A program made the position numbers and the translations under genes. A stretch of DNA of 51,000 nucleotides, from positions 1 through 51,000 of the forward strand of contig JAETQH010000030.1 in the NCBI GenBank assembly GCA_021770785.1, written 5' to 3'. Source of the DNA: Lachnospiraceae bacterium (GTDB lineage: Bacteria > Bacillota > Clostridia > Lachnospirales > Lachnospiraceae). Below the pieces are notes generated by a model that saw only the letters and a program-made list of their open reading frames with translations, did not search any database and was not told the origin of the DNA. This document shows, in pieces, positions 8,278-17,706 of this stretch; the stretch's first letter is position 1; every line of letters begins with the position of its first letter.

Positions 8278-8889
8278 ATGTATTCATATATCAGGGGAAT
8301 TTTAGCAGAAATTGAGGAAGATGCGGTGGTGGTGGAGGCAAACGGCGTGGGATATCATATATTCACCACCGGGCAGACCTTCAGCCATCTTCCTTCCTTA
8401 GGGAAAGAAATCAAGGTTTATACATATTTGAATATCCGGGAGGATGCCATGCAGCTGTTTGGCTTTCTGGGAAAAGACGAGCTGCGGGTATTTAAGCTAT
8501 TGTTGGGAGTCAGCGGCATCGGGCCGAAAGGTGCATTGGCAATTCTCTCAGTGATGACCACCGATGATTTGCGGTTTGCCGTTTTGGGAGACGATGCCAA
8601 GGCCATCGCAAAAGCACCGGGAGTAGGTGTAAAAACGGCACAGCGGCTGATTTTGGAATTGAAAGACAAACTGCACTTAGAGGACGCTTTTGAACAGACG
8701 TATCAGCAGGCGGAGGAGCCGGCGAGGGAAAAGGCGAAGGGTGCAAAAAATGAGGCGGTGCAGGCACTGGTGGCATTGGGATATTCTTCTTCCGAGGCGC
8801 TTAAGGCGCTAAACGGCATTGAGATTACGGAGGAAACGGATGTGGAAGATATCCTAAAGACAGCGCTGAAAAATATGGCTTTTATCTAA
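8278..8889 (+). CDS. ruvA: Holliday junction branch migration complex subunit RuvA
   Basis: RuvA binds four-way DNA junctions as a tetramer and loads RuvB. At 203 residues it is of normal length: an OB-fold N-terminus (MYSYIRGILAEIEED), tandem helix-hairpin-helix motifs (GVSGIGPKGALAIL and APGVGVKTAQRLI), a flexible linker around residues 140-160, and domain III (VQALVALGYSSSEALKAL) that contacts RuvB. It is followed 37 bases later by ruvB. The 159 bases before it show no clear gene. Confidence 0.96.
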   Translation: MYSYIRGILAEIEEDAVVVEANGVGYHIFTTGQTFSHLPSLGKEIKVYTYLNIREDAMQLFGFLGKDELRVFKLLLGVSGIGPKGALAILSVMTTDDLRFAVLGDDAKAIAKAPGVGVKTAQRLILELKDKLHLEDAFEQTYQQAEEPAREKAKGAKNEAVQALVALGYSSSEALKALNGIEITEETDVEDILKTALKNMAFI

Positions 8890-8926
8890 AAAATAAAAAT
8901 CAGAGGACAGACAGGCGAGGTAACAG

Positions 8927-9928
8927 ATGGAAAAACGGGTCATATCCACAGAGGTGCAGGAGGAAGATTTAAAAATTGAGAAAAGTCTCCGTCCCCAGAC
9001 CTTAGACGATTATATCGGTCAGCAGAAAGCAAAGCAAAATTTAAAAATCTATATCGAAGCAGCAAAGCAGAGGGGCGAAGCCTTAGATCATGTGTTGTTC
9101 TACGGGCCTCCGGGGCTTGGAAAGACCACTTTGGCAGGGATTATTGCCAATGAGATGGGAACCCACATGAAGATTACTTCCGGTCCTGCTATCGGAAAAC
9201 CGGGGGAGATGGCGGCAATTTTAAGTAATCTGCAGGAGGGGGACGTCCTTTTTGTGGACGAAATCCACCGCCTCAACCGTCAGGTGGAAGAGGTGCTTTA
9301 TCCGGCGATGGAGGACTATGTGATAGATATTATGATTGGAAAGGGAGCGACCGCCCGCTCTATCCGTCTGGATTTGCCGAAATTTACCCTGGTGGGGGCA
9401 ACCACCCGTGCAGGGCTTTTGTCAGCCCCACTCCGTGACCGTTTCGGCGTGGTGCACCATCTGGAATTTTACACGGTGGAGGAATTAAAGACCATCATTA
9501 TTCATTCCGCAAAGACATTAAACGTGGAAATAGAGGAAGAGGGAGCCTTCGAGTTAGCCAGGCGTTCCAGGGGAACCCCCCGTCTTGCCAACCGCCTGTT
9601 AAAACGGGTGCGGGATTTTGCCGAGGTGAAATATGACGGAAAAATCACAAAAGAGGTAGCCTCCTTTGCCTTAGATTTGTTAGAGGTGGACAAGATGGGC
9701 TTAGACCAGAATGACAGGAATATTTTAATGCTCATCATTGATAAATTTTCCGGCGGCCCGGTGGGGCTTGATACCTTAGCGGCGGCTATCGGGGAGGACG
9801 CCGGGACCATCGAGGACGTGTATGAGCCCTATCTTGTCAAAAACGGTTTCATCAACCGGACGCCCAAGGGAAGGGTGGCAACGGATTTTGCCTACCAGCA
9901 TTTTGGATTAACCCGCCAAAACAGTTGA
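8927..9928 (+). CDS. ruvB: Holliday junction branch migration ATPase RuvB
   Basis: This AAA+ hexameric motor drives branch migration with RuvA. The 333-residue protein shows the Walker A motif GPPGLGKTT (residues 60-68), Walker B/DEIH ([10 protein letters not shown]), sensor 1 in GATTRAG with the nearby arginine finger region LRDRFG, and a C-terminal winged helix ([15 protein letters not shown]). Length and motif order are standard. It forms an operon with ruvA. Confidence 0.97.
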   Translation: MEKRVISTEVQEEDLKIEKSLRPQTLDDYIGQQKAKQNLKIYIEAAKQRGEALDHVLFYGPPGLGKTTLAGIIANEMGTHMKITSGPAIGKPGEMAAILSNLQEGDVLFVDEIHRLNRQVEEVLYPAMEDYVIDIMIGKGATARSIRLDLPKFTLVGATTRAGLLSAPLRDRFGVVHHLEFYTVEELKTIIIHSAKTLNVEIEEEGAFELARRSRGTPRLANRLLKRVRDFAEVKYDGKITKEVASFALDLLEVDKMGLDQNDRNILMLIIDKFSGGPVGLDTLAAAIGEDAGTIEDVYEPYLVKNGFINRTPKGRVATDFAYQHFGLTRQNS

Positions 9929-9966
9929 TTTTCTAACGAAATACAGATATAATGAAGAATAGTTGA

Positions 9967-10054
9967 GCACGTGTTGGTGCGAAACTATTCGCTACCCAAA
10001 CGAAGCGAAGCGGAGTTCGGGTTTCCCGAAAGGAAGCACGTCTTGGTGCGAAAC
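9967..10054 (+). repeat. pair of 19-bp direct repeats around a hairpin upstream of zapA
   Basis: Positions 9967-9985 and 10036-10054 are the same 19-mer with one mismatch (GCACGTGTTGGTGCGAAAC, with C for the eighth base in the second copy). Between them lie a purine-rich GAAGCGAAGCGG stretch and a perfect small hairpin, TTCGGG-TTT-CCCGAA. The second copy runs into the zapA ribosome site. It resembles a small intergenic repeat element; I cannot tell whether it is also a regulatory leader. Confidence 0.55.
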
Positions 10055-10071
10055 GCAGGAGGATGATTGGT

Positions 10072-10530
10072 ATGTCAGAAAAGACAAGTGCAGAAGTGCT
10101 TATCGGCGGAAAAGTTTATACGTTAAGTGGATATGAGGGGGAGGAATATTTACAGAAAGTCGCCACCTATATCAACAATAAACTCGGTGAGTTTGATAAC
10201 ACAGAAGGCTACCGACGGCTTCCGGCGGATATGAAGGCAACACTGTTGGAATTAAACATTGCAGATGACTATTTTAAGGCGAAAGCCCAGGTGGAAAAAT
10301 TAGAGCAGCAGATAGAAGCGAAGGATAAAGAAATCTATGATTTAAAACACGATTTAATTTCTAACCAAATCAGAACGGAAAGTGATGAAAAGGAAATGAA
10401 GCGGTTAGAGAGGGAAAATCAGGAGCTTTTGTTGAACAAGGCAAGGCTAGAGGCGTCGTTAGAAGAGTCTTTGTTAGGAAAATTGCCGGAAAAGAAAGAA
10501 AAGAACGGGAAAAAGACCACAGAAAGATAG
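10072..10530 (+). CDS. zapA: cell division protein ZapA
   Basis: ZapA binds FtsZ and promotes Z-ring bundling. The 152-residue protein has the ZapA N-terminal domain (EVLIGGKVYTLSGYEGEEYL) followed by a long coiled coil from about residue 60, rich in E/K/Q heptads, and a lysine-rich end. It is somewhat longer than the roughly 90-110 residues of typical ZapA because of the coiled-coil extension. ATG 10072 lies nine bases after CAGGAGG; ATG 10063 would touch the ribosome site and is unlikely. Confidence 0.85.
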   Translation: MSEKTSAEVLIGGKVYTLSGYEGEEYLQKVATYINNKLGEFDNTEGYRRLPADMKATLLELNIADDYFKAKAQVEKLEQQIEAKDKEIYDLKHDLISNQIRTESDEKEMKRLERENQELLLNKARLEASLEESLLGKLPEKKEKNGKKTTER

Positions 10531-10569
10531 AAGATGGGGACGAGAGTGATTTCGTCCTCAATTTATTAT

Positions 10570-10665
10570 GCACCTGTGTGCATGCACATGGGTGCGGAGA
10601 GGAAGGAAGCAGCAAAAGCTCCCCGCACCCGGCGCGGCGAGTAGGGAAAAAATCTCCCCTACTCG
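10570..10665 (+). promoter_or_regulatory. structured leader or terminator region between zapA and the U32 peptidase gene
   Basis: Three pairings are visible. First, 10570-10581 pairs with 10584-10595, a near-perfect palindrome with two G-T wobbles. Second, GGGTGCGG (10590-10597) pairs with CCGCACCC (10623-10630). Third, CGAGTAGGG (10638-10646) pairs with CCCTACTCG (10657-10665). The first two are mutually exclusive because both use 10590-10595. No long T tract follows any of them. Confidence 0.45.
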
Positions 10666-10693
10666 ATTATCATAGGAAAGAAAAGGAAAAATT

Positions 10694-13030
10694 ATGGCAG
10701 AAATAGGAAAACGGCAAATTGAATTACTGGCTCCGGCGGGTTCTTATGAAATTTTTTCGGCGGTGCTTAAGGCAGGGGCGGATGCAGTCTATTTGGGGGG
10801 CAGCCGTTTTGGGGCAAGGGCGTATGCGAATAATTTTTCAGAGGAAGAATTGAGGCGTGCCATTGATGAAGCCCATATCCATGGCAGACAGCTATATTTG
10901 ACGGTGAATACCCTTTTTAAGGAGGAAGAGCTGGAGGGGGAACTCTACGAGTATCTGCTGCCTTACTATGAACAGGGGCTGGATGCGGTGATTGTGCAGG
11001 ATATAGGGGCCATTCGTTTTATCCGGGAGGCATTTCCGGGGTTAGATATCCATACCAGTACCCAGATGACGGTGACGAACCGGTATGGGGCGGAGTTTAT
11101 GAAAGAGCTTGGGGCAAACCGGGTGGTAACGGCACGGGAGATGTCTTTAGAGGAAATCCGGGATATCCATGAACATGTGGAGGTTGAAATCGAGAGCTTT
11201 GTTCATGGTGCACTCTGCTATTGTTATTCAGGTCAGTGCCTCCTCAGCAGTATGTTGGGGGGCAGAAGCGGAAACCGGGGCAGGTGTGCCCAGCCCTGCA
11301 GACTTCCCTATGAAGTATGTGACGGGAAAAGAAAAGCGGTTTCGGATATAAAAGGAAAAAAGTTAAAAGAAAATTATATTTTAAGTCCAAAGGATATGTG
11401 CACCATAGAGTTGCTGCCGGAGCTGGTGGAGAGCGGGGTCTATTCCTTTAAAATTGAGGGAAGAATGAAACAGGCGGAATATGCTGCCGGAGTGGTATCG
11501 GTTTACCGGAGTTATGTGGACAAATATCTGGTGGATTTGGAGCGGTTTGGCGATGCTGTCAGAGCAAAGGAAAACTACCGTGTGTCAAAAGAGGATAACA
11601 GAAAGCTCTTTGATTTCGGCAACCGCAGCGGCTTTACGGAAGGGTATTATAAACAGCACAATGGCAGGGATATGATTACCTTCGAGAAGCCAAACCATGC
11701 CAAAGGAAATGAGGCATTGCAGGAGGAAATCCGGCAGAATTATGTCAGGATGCAAGTAAAAGAAAAAATCAAGGGAAACTTAAGATTATCGAAAGAATTT
11801 CCTGCTAAGATAAAAGTGGCTTACGGGGGTATTTTGGTCAGCGCGGAAGGGGAAATACCCCAGACAGCCAAAAAACAGCCATTGACAAGAGAAAAGGTGG
11901 AGAGCAATCTGCGGAAGACGGGGAACACTCCCTACGAATTTTCGGAGCTTGTGATTGAGATGGAGGATGACCTGTTCCTTCCGGTACAGGCATTAAACCA
12001 GCTGCGACGGGAAGTACTAGATAAATTAAATGAAGAATTAATAAAGAAACACCGTCGCAGCGCACCGAAGACAGAGAAAATTGCCTGCCGGGAAAATTTT
12101 GGGGAAACCAAAATGGTGGATTTCCGAGGGACGAACTCTGCCGCTGTCATGGGAACAGGGAAACAGAATCAGATGGCAGAAACAGCCGTTTCAAAAAAGA
12201 CAAACCTTGCCGTCTCCGTGGAGACAAGGGAACAGCTTGTGGTCGTATGTGGATTCCCTCAGGCAGATGATATCTATATTGACAGCGGCTGCTATCCGGA
12301 GAAAAACAGCATACAACTGCTGACAGAGGACATACAGAACATTCATGCGTCGGGAAAACGTGCCTTTTACATTCTGCCAGCCGTTTTCCGTAAAGATACC
12401 ATGGAAAGGTATAAGAGAGAGGCGGAGGCATGGCAAAACAGCGGTCTTGATGGCGTAGTGGTAAAAAGCTTTGACGAATTGCAATTTGTAAGAAAAGAGT
12501 TCCCGGAAGCTATGGCGGTTATTTTTGACCATAATATCTATACTTATAATAACAGGGCAAAGGCATTGCTGAAACAGCTTGCTCCGCTGCGGGATACCAT
12601 TCCTTTGGAGCTGAACCGGAAAGAGCTGTTAAACAGGGAGAATAAGGGCAGCGAAATGCTGATTTACGGCAATCTTCCGTTAATGACCTCCGCGCAGTGT
12701 GTTCATGCCAATATGCAGGGTTGTGACAAGCAGCCTCAGGTGATGTACCTGAAGGACCGTTATGGGAAATATTTCCCGGTAAAAAATAATTGCAGGGAAT
12801 GTTATAATGTTATTTATAATACGGCACCGCTGTTGTTATTTGATTGTCGGAAAGAGTTTGAAAAAATGGATATCACCTCTTACCGTATTTCATTTACCAC
12901 GGAGGGAGAAAAGGAAATAAAGAACATAATGGGACTTTATGATACCGTATTCCTGGCGGGACAAAAAACAGTCCGGGAAGCCTATCACGGAGAGTACACC
13001 AACGGACATTATAAACGAGGGGTAGAGTAA
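10694..13030 (+). CDS. U32 family peptidase (YhbU/RlhA/TrhP-like)
   Basis: This 778-residue protein starts LLAPAGSYEIFSAVLKAGAD, which is typical of U32 proteins. It carries the signature around residues 165-205 (ESFVHGALCYCYSGQCLLSS, GRCAQPCRLPY), including the cysteines now known in RlhA/TrhP to support RNA hydroxylation with prephenate-derived cofactors. The second half, from about residue 390, holds the DUF3656-like insert and a C-terminal region with CVHANMQGCDK and NCRECYN. Many members once called collagenases act in tRNA or rRNA hydroxylation, so proteolysis should not be assumed. It is followed directly, with no gap, by the SEDS gene. Confidence 0.9.
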   Translation: MAEIGKRQIELLAPAGSYEIFSAVLKAGADAVYLGGSRFGARAYANNFSEEELRRAIDEAHIHGRQLYLTVNTLFKEEELEGELYEYLLPYYEQGLDAVIVQDIGAIRFIREAFPGLDIHTSTQMTVTNRYGAEFMKELGANRVVTAREMSLEEIRDIHEHVEVEIESFVHGALCYCYSGQCLLSSMLGGRSGNRGRCAQPCRLPYEVCDGKRKAVSDIKGKKLKENYILSPKDMCTIELLPELVESGVYSFKIEGRMKQAEYAAGVVSVYRSYVDKYLVDLERFGDAVRAKENYRVSKEDNRKLFDFGNRSGFTEGYYKQHNGRDMITFEKPNHAKGNEALQEEIRQNYVRMQVKEKIKGNLRLSKEFPAKIKVAYGGILVSAEGEIPQTAKKQPLTREKVESNLRKTGNTPYEFSELVIEMEDDLFLPVQALNQLRREVLDKLNEELIKKHRRSAPKTEKIACRENFGETKMVDFRGTNSAAVMGTGKQNQMAETAVSKKTNLAVSVETREQLVVVCGFPQADDIYIDSGCYPEKNSIQLLTEDIQNIHASGKRAFYILPAVFRKDTMERYKREAEAWQNSGLDGVVVKSFDELQFVRKEFPEAMAVIFDHNIYTYNNRAKALLKQLAPLRDTIPLELNRKELLNRENKGSEMLIYGNLPLMTSAQCVHANMQGCDKQPQVMYLKDRYGKYFPVKNNCRECYNVIYNTAPLLLFDCRKEFEKMDITSYRISFTTEGEKEIKNIMGLYDTVFLAGQKTVREAYHGEYTNGHYKRGVE

Positions 13031-14404
13031 ATGACGAACGTTATCGTAGAAGTATCAAAATTTTTAATGATGATACTCTTTGCACTGTACACTTTCGAGT
13101 GTTTTGCGGCATTCAGGAGAAAAATCAGCAATGAAAAGAGGGCACGGATATTTAAGCGGCAGGTATTTTTCTTATACCTGATACATTTAGACGGCTATCT
13201 TTCCATCTATGCTGTGACGGATGAAATTCAAATCGTGATTTTATATTTTTTGGAAGTGGTGCTGATTACAGTGCTTCTGGGAAATTACCAGCTATTGTAT
13301 CCGAATGCCTCAAGACTGGTCACTAACAACATGTGCATGTTGCTTGTGGTTGGTTTTCTTATGCTGACCCGGCTGTCTTATGAAAAAGCCATAAGACAGT
13401 ATATCTTTGCCATTGTGTCAACCATCATTATTTTCGTGGTTCCGGTTTTGATTCGGAAAGCAAAATTTTTACGGAAGTTAACTTGGCTTTATGCGGTGGT
13501 GGGAATCGCAGGCTTAGCGGTGGTTACGGTTTTCGGTAACACCAGCTACGGTGCCAAGATATCCATCACCATAGGTCCGGTAACGTTACAGCCGTCAGAG
13601 TTTGTGAAGCTTGTTTTCGTCTTTTTCGTGGCATGTATGCTGCATTACAACACGGAGTTCAAACAGGTTTGTATTACTACTGTGGTGGCTGCAAGTCATG
13701 TATTGATTTTGGTGGCATCCAGAGATTTGGGCGGGGCACTGATTTTCTTTATTACATATCTTGTAATGCTTTATGTGGCAACCCGGAAACTGTTTTACTT
13801 TGCGGGAGGTATTTTGGCAGGCTGCATTGCGGCGGTGGTGGCGTACCAGCTGTTTTCCCATGTGCGTGTGCGTGTGCTCGCCTGGTCAGACCCTCTAAGC
13901 GTGATTGACAACGAGGGATACCAGATTTGTCAGTCTCTTTTTGCCATCGGTACCGGCGGTTGGTTTGGAACGGGGCTTTATCAGGGAACGCCGAATAAAA
14001 TCCCGGTGGTGGAGCAGGACTTTATCTTTTCTGCGATTTCTGAGGAGATGGGCGGTATCTTTGCATTGTGCCTGATTATGGTCTGCGTCAGCTGTTTTTT
14101 GATGTTTTTAAATATTGCCATGCAGATGAAAGACCAGTTTTATAAGCTGGTGGCGCTGGGGCTGGGGACAGTTTATGCGTTCCAGGTATTTTTAACCATC
14201 GGCGGCGTAACAAAATTTATCCCCTCCACCGGGGTAACGCTGCCCTTGGTGAGCTATGGCGGAAGTTCATTAGTCAGCACTATGATTTTATTTGCGGTGA
14301 TTCAGGGACTCTATATTTTAAGACAGGATGAAGGAGAGACGAATGGAAAACAAAACATTAAGAGAAGAACAAGGTTCGACGAAGAAATCGAAGACTTCTC
14401 CTAA
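13031..14404 (+). CDS. SEDS family peptidoglycan glycosyltransferase (FtsW/RodA/SpoVE)
   Basis: This 457-residue polytopic protein has about ten membrane segments. It contains the SEDS motifs GPVTLQPSEFVKLVFVFF and, near the C-terminus, VVEQDFIFSAISEEMG followed by the final GGVTKFIPSTGVTLPLVSYGG. SEDS proteins polymerise lipid II with a cognate class B PBP; the PBP gene overlaps its 3' end here. From sequence alone I cannot decide between division, elongation and sporulation roles. The start codon follows the U32 stop immediately. The last 30 residues are hydrophilic and cytoplasmic. Confidence 0.92.
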   Translation: MTNVIVEVSKFLMMILFALYTFECFAAFRRKISNEKRARIFKRQVFFLYLIHLDGYLSIYAVTDEIQIVILYFLEVVLITVLLGNYQLLYPNASRLVTNNMCMLLVVGFLMLTRLSYEKAIRQYIFAIVSTIIIFVVPVLIRKAKFLRKLTWLYAVVGIAGLAVVTVFGNTSYGAKISITIGPVTLQPSEFVKLVFVFFVACMLHYNTEFKQVCITTVVAASHVLILVASRDLGGALIFFITYLVMLYVATRKLFYFAGGILAGCIAAVVAYQLFSHVRVRVLAWSDPLSVIDNEGYQICQSLFAIGTGGWFGTGLYQGTPNKIPVVEQDFIFSAISEEMGGIFALCLIMVCVSCFLMFLNIAMQMKDQFYKLVALGLGTVYAFQVFLTIGGVTKFIPSTGVTLPLVSYGGSSLVSTMILFAVIQGLYILRQDEGETNGKQNIKRRTRFDEEIEDFS

Positions 14405-15839
14405 GACAAAAAAGAAAAAAACGCCTTCTAAGAACAGGGAGTTTGCGGTGATTACCTATTCCTTTCTGGCTTTGTTTGTCTGTCTCATGGGGTATTTTTC
14501 TTATTTCCAGTTTGTAAAAAGCGAGGATTTTATCGACAATCCCTACAATACCAGGCAGGAAACCTTTGAGCAGAAGGTGGTGCGGGGGCAGATATTGGCC
14601 TCCGGCGGGGAGGTTTTAGCGGAAACCATTATTGACAGTGAGGGAAATGATACCAGAAGATATCCCTATGGCAGTATATTTGCCCATGTGGTTGGTTATT
14701 CTACTCATGGAAAAACAGGAATCGAATCCCAGGCGAATTTCGATTTGCTCCGCTCAAATACCTTTTTCTTAGAAAAGGCGGGCAACGAGATACAGGGAGA
14801 GAAAAGCATAGGGGATAACGTTATTACAACCTTAAACTACGAGCTGCAGCTGCGGGCTTATGATGCCCTTGGGGCTTATGACGGTGCAGTAGTTGTGGTG
14901 GAGCCTGCCACCGGAAAAATTCTTGCCATGGTATCGAAGCCGGATTTTGACCCCAATACCCTGGCGGAGGAATGGGATACCCTCACCGCAGAGGGCAACA
15001 ACGATGCGGCGCTGTTAAACCGTGCTACCCAGGGACTTTATCCGCCGGGCTCTACCTTTAAGATTGTGACCACCCTGGAATATCTGTTAGAGCACGGGAA
15101 CGACAGTGAATACAGCTACACCTGCAACGGCAGTTATACGGTGGGAAACCATACGATACACTGCTATAACAATAAGAGACACGGGACGCAGAGTCTGAAG
15201 CAGGCATTTTCCAATTCCTGTAATGCGGCATATTCCGCTATGGGGCTGGAGTTAGATATTGATAAATTCGGGGAGCTGTGTGACAGCCTGCTGTTTAATA
15301 CCAGCCTGCCTACCAAATTTGAGTCCTCAAAGAGCAGCTTTGTTTTGCAGAGCACCGACGGGGAAGCCTCCATTATGAGCACTGCTTTCGGACAGGGCAA
15401 AACGCTGATGACGCCTTTTCATATGGCGCTGTTGGTGAGTGCCATCGCCAATGACGGAGTGTTAATGCAGCCCTATGTCATTGACCACACGGAGAGCTAT
15501 GACGGAACGGTGCAGGAGAAGGAAGAGCCGGAAGAGTACGGGCGTCTGGTTTCTTCGGAAAATGCCGCTATTTTGCAGGATTATATGTCTGCTGTGGTGG
15601 AGAGCGGTACAGGGCAGAAATTAAAAGGACAGAATTATGAAGCATCAGGAAAGACCGGTTCGGCAGAATTTTCCACAGGTTCTAATTCCGCCCACTCCTG
15701 GTTTGTGGGTTATGCCCATCAGGAGGGAAAGGAGGATATTGCAGTGGCGGTGCTGGTGGAGGATTCCGGAATCGGAAGTGAGTATGCAGTTCCCATCGCA
15801 AAAGAAATTTTCGATTCCTATTACGAGAATTACCAGTAA
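14343..15839 (+). CDS. class B penicillin-binding protein (transpeptidase)
   Basis: This 498-residue protein has a lysine-rich cytoplasmic N-terminus (residues 1-33) and one membrane anchor (about 34-55). A short N-terminal module is followed by the transpeptidase domain with STFK (Ser237, nucleophile), SNSCN and the KTG triad at about 437-439. It should cross-link glycan strands made by the SEDS partner encoded just before it. ATG 14343 follows AAGGAGAG; the in-frame ATG at 14328 precedes that site. The coding regions overlap by 62 bases, which suggests coupling. It is shorter than FtsI/PBP2 and resembles clostridial PbpA-type proteins. Confidence 0.92.
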   Translation: MENKTLREEQGSTKKSKTSPKTKKKKTPSKNREFAVITYSFLALFVCLMGYFSYFQFVKSEDFIDNPYNTRQETFEQKVVRGQILASGGEVLAETIIDSEGNDTRRYPYGSIFAHVVGYSTHGKTGIESQANFDLLRSNTFFLEKAGNEIQGEKSIGDNVITTLNYELQLRAYDALGAYDGAVVVVEPATGKILAMVSKPDFDPNTLAEEWDTLTAEGNNDAALLNRATQGLYPPGSTFKIVTTLEYLLEHGNDSEYSYTCNGSYTVGNHTIHCYNNKRHGTQSLKQAFSNSCNAAYSAMGLELDIDKFGELCDSLLFNTSLPTKFESSKSSFVLQSTDGEASIMSTAFGQGKTLMTPFHMALLVSAIANDGVLMQPYVIDHTESYDGTVQEKEEPEEYGRLVSSENAAILQDYMSAVVESGTGQKLKGQNYEASGKTGSAEFSTGSNSAHSWFVGYAHQEGKEDIAVAVLVEDSGIGSEYAVPIAKEIFDSYYENYQ

Positions 15840-15844
15840 GCTTC

Positions 15845-15873
15845 TTGCATGAAACCACAAAAAGTATTATACT
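15845..15873 (+). promoter_or_regulatory. predicted promoter of the Nudix gene
   Basis: TTGCAT (15845-15850), a spacer of exactly 17 bases and TATACT (15868-15873) form a good sigma-A promoter starting five bases after the PBP stop codon. The expected start is about 30 bases ahead of the Nudix ATG. Confidence 0.55.
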
Positions 15874-15911
15874 AAATCTAATTATGGGTAACCACATCAG
15901 GAGGTATTGCA

Positions 15912-16364
15912 ATGATAGAAGCGACGAGTTGTGGTGGTGTGGTAATATTTCGTGGTAAAATATTGCTTTTGTACAAAAATTATAAGAATAAGTATGAGGG
16001 CTGGGTACTGCCCAAAGGGACCGTAGAGCGGGGCGAAGAGTTTCAGGATACGGCGCTTCGGGAAGTGTTGGAAGAGACAGGAGCACAGGCAAATATCATT
16101 AAATATGTAGGTAAAAGCCAGTATTCATTTACCGTGCCGGAAGATACTGTGGAGAAGGAAGTACATTGGTATCTGATGATGGGAGACAGTTATTACAGCA
16201 AGCCACAGCGTGAAGAGTATTTTATGGACTCCGGATATTACAAATTTCATGAGGCATACCATTTGCTGAAATTTCCAAATGAAAAACAGATTTTGGAAAA
16301 AGCATACAATGAATATCTGGAATTGAAAAAGAATAATTTGTGGGGCAGCCATAAATATTTTTAA
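15912..16364 (+). CDS. Nudix hydrolase
   Basis: This 150-residue protein has a complete Nudix box from residue 36 (GTVERGEEF, then REVLEETGA), matching GX5EX7REUXEEXGU. Nudix enzymes hydrolyse nucleoside diphosphates linked to another group; the substrate cannot be read here. The surrounding WVLPKG and HWYLM features resemble the diadenosine-polyphosphate or RppH-like branch, but that is only a guess. An AGGAGGT site precedes ATG 15912. It is probably transcribed from its own promoter together with the following genes. Confidence 0.9.
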   Translation: MIEATSCGGVVIFRGKILLLYKNYKNKYEGWVLPKGTVERGEEFQDTALREVLEETGAQANIIKYVGKSQYSFTVPEDTVEKEVHWYLMMGDSYYSKPQREEYFMDSGYYKFHEAYHLLKFPNEKQILEKAYNEYLELKKNNLWGSHKYF

Positions 16365-16432
16365 AGGCTGCCTGCCCCGGTAGAAAATGTCGGTCTGTAA
16401 ACGGCGGATATCAGGAAATTTGAGGATTTTGT

Positions 16433-16765
16433 ATGATATGGTATGAAGATTTGTATGTAGGAGAGAGTATCGTACATAAGACAAAGAAAATTAAATGGAA
16501 GATTTGCCATAATGCGGGACAGCTGAATATCTATGTCATCGCCTTAGCGTCAAACCGGGAAAACCTTTTAGACATTATTCCTTCCCGGGAATTATTACAG
16601 AAAGGATATCCCAAAAAAGAGCTTCGTGTGGTGGGGCTTGCCAGGGGATATGAGGAAGCCATAGAAGTGGCGGCATCCATTGTGGATGAGGTCTACCAAA
16701 AGACAGGAGAGTTTCAGATAGAACCCTATCTAAAGGAGAAAAGGAGAAAGAAAAAAGAAGGATGA
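16433..16765 (+). CDS. conserved hypothetical protein
   Basis: This 110-residue soluble protein has no domain I can name. It starts MIWYEDLYVGESI and ends in a lysine/arginine-rich tail (KEKRRKKKEG). The middle alternates beta-like strands (LNIYVIALA) and a helix (GYEEAIEVAASIVDEVYQK). It sits between the Nudix and DUF2953 genes, and its stop overlaps the DUF2953 start (ATGA), so it belongs to that operon. Similar proteins appear to be restricted to Lachnospiraceae, but this is from memory and was not searched. Confidence 0.65.
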   Translation: MIWYEDLYVGESIVHKTKKIKWKICHNAGQLNIYVIALASNRENLLDIIPSRELLQKGYPKKELRVVGLARGYEEAIEVAASIVDEVYQKTGEFQIEPYLKEKRRKKKEG

Positions 16766-17697
16766 CGATACTACTGTTTATTTTAAAAATCATTGGTATC
16801 CTGCTTCTCTCCCTGTTTGGCATCATTTTTCTCCTGTTAGCGTTAGTACTTTGCGTGCCCATCCACTACCGTGTGGAGGGCAGTGAGGAAGAGGTGCGCC
16901 GGATTGCGGGGAAAGTCCACTGGCTGCTGCATGTGGTGTCGGTTTCTTTTTCTTATGAGGAAAACCGGTTGGGGTATAGCCTGCGGATTTTTGGGATCCC
17001 AATACTTCCCCGAAAAAAGAAAACGTCGGCGTTAGACGATAGGGATTTTGAGGAAGATATGGAAGAACCGCCGGAGACAGCCGGAGCCGGGAATACCGAA
17101 ACCGTGATAACCGGGGAAAAGATAGAAAAATCACCAAATAGGGCAGAGAATAAAAACGAAATCCATGGAAATGGGAAAAATACGGCGGAGCATCATCAGA
17201 CAGTTCAGAAAAAAACTCCAAAACGTAAGCAGGGAGTTCTCCTCTGGCAGAAAATCCGCAGTTTTTATGAAAAGGGAAAACAGACAGTTCATAAAGTTTT
17301 GAGTGTTCTTAAGCAGTTGCCGGAAAAAATAGAAGACATAAAAAAACTGCTTACGGACGAAACTAATAAAAAATCCGTTTCTCTGGTTTGGAAGGAACTG
17401 AAATATCTGCTGCACCATTCCGGATTTCGGAAAATAAAGACAGATTTAACATTTTCCATGGGTGATCCGGCAGTAACGGGACAGACCCTTGGAGTTTTGT
17501 GCATGTTCCCTATGCTTTATCGGTATGAAATCAATATTTTTCCTGATTTTGAAACAGAACATATCTATATAAAGGGAACGTATTTAATCAAGGGGCATAT
17601 CCGGCTGCTGCATTTCCTGCTGTCCGGTATCCGGTTGTGGAAAGAAAAGGATTTCCGCAGATTTGTAAAACAGATTATGAAAAAATTAGAAAGGTAG
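16762..17697 (+). CDS. DUF2953 domain protein (YtfI-like)
   Basis: This 311-residue protein has one N-terminal membrane segment (about residues 3-30) and a conserved start of the soluble part, VPIHYRVEG. A charged, low-complexity linker (about residues 90-155) follows, then the C-terminal DUF2953 region with LTFSMGDPAVTGQTLGVLCM. B. subtilis ytfI encodes the same family next to ytfJ, and here too the next gene encodes the YtfJ/GerW-like protein. A role in spore formation or germination is inferred from that pairing. Confidence 0.85.
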   Translation: MTILLFILKIIGILLLSLFGIIFLLLALVLCVPIHYRVEGSEEEVRRIAGKVHWLLHVVSVSFSYEENRLGYSLRIFGIPILPRKKKTSALDDRDFEEDMEEPPETAGAGNTETVITGEKIEKSPNRAENKNEIHGNGKNTAEHHQTVQKKTPKRKQGVLLWQKIRSFYEKGKQTVHKVLSVLKQLPEKIEDIKKLLTDETNKKSVSLVWKELKYLLHHSGFRKIKTDLTFSMGDPAVTGQTLGVLCMFPMLYRYEINIFPDFETEHIYIKGTYLIKGHIRLLHFLLSGIRLWKEKDFRRFVKQIMKKLER

Positions 17698-17706
17698 GAA
17701 GATATT

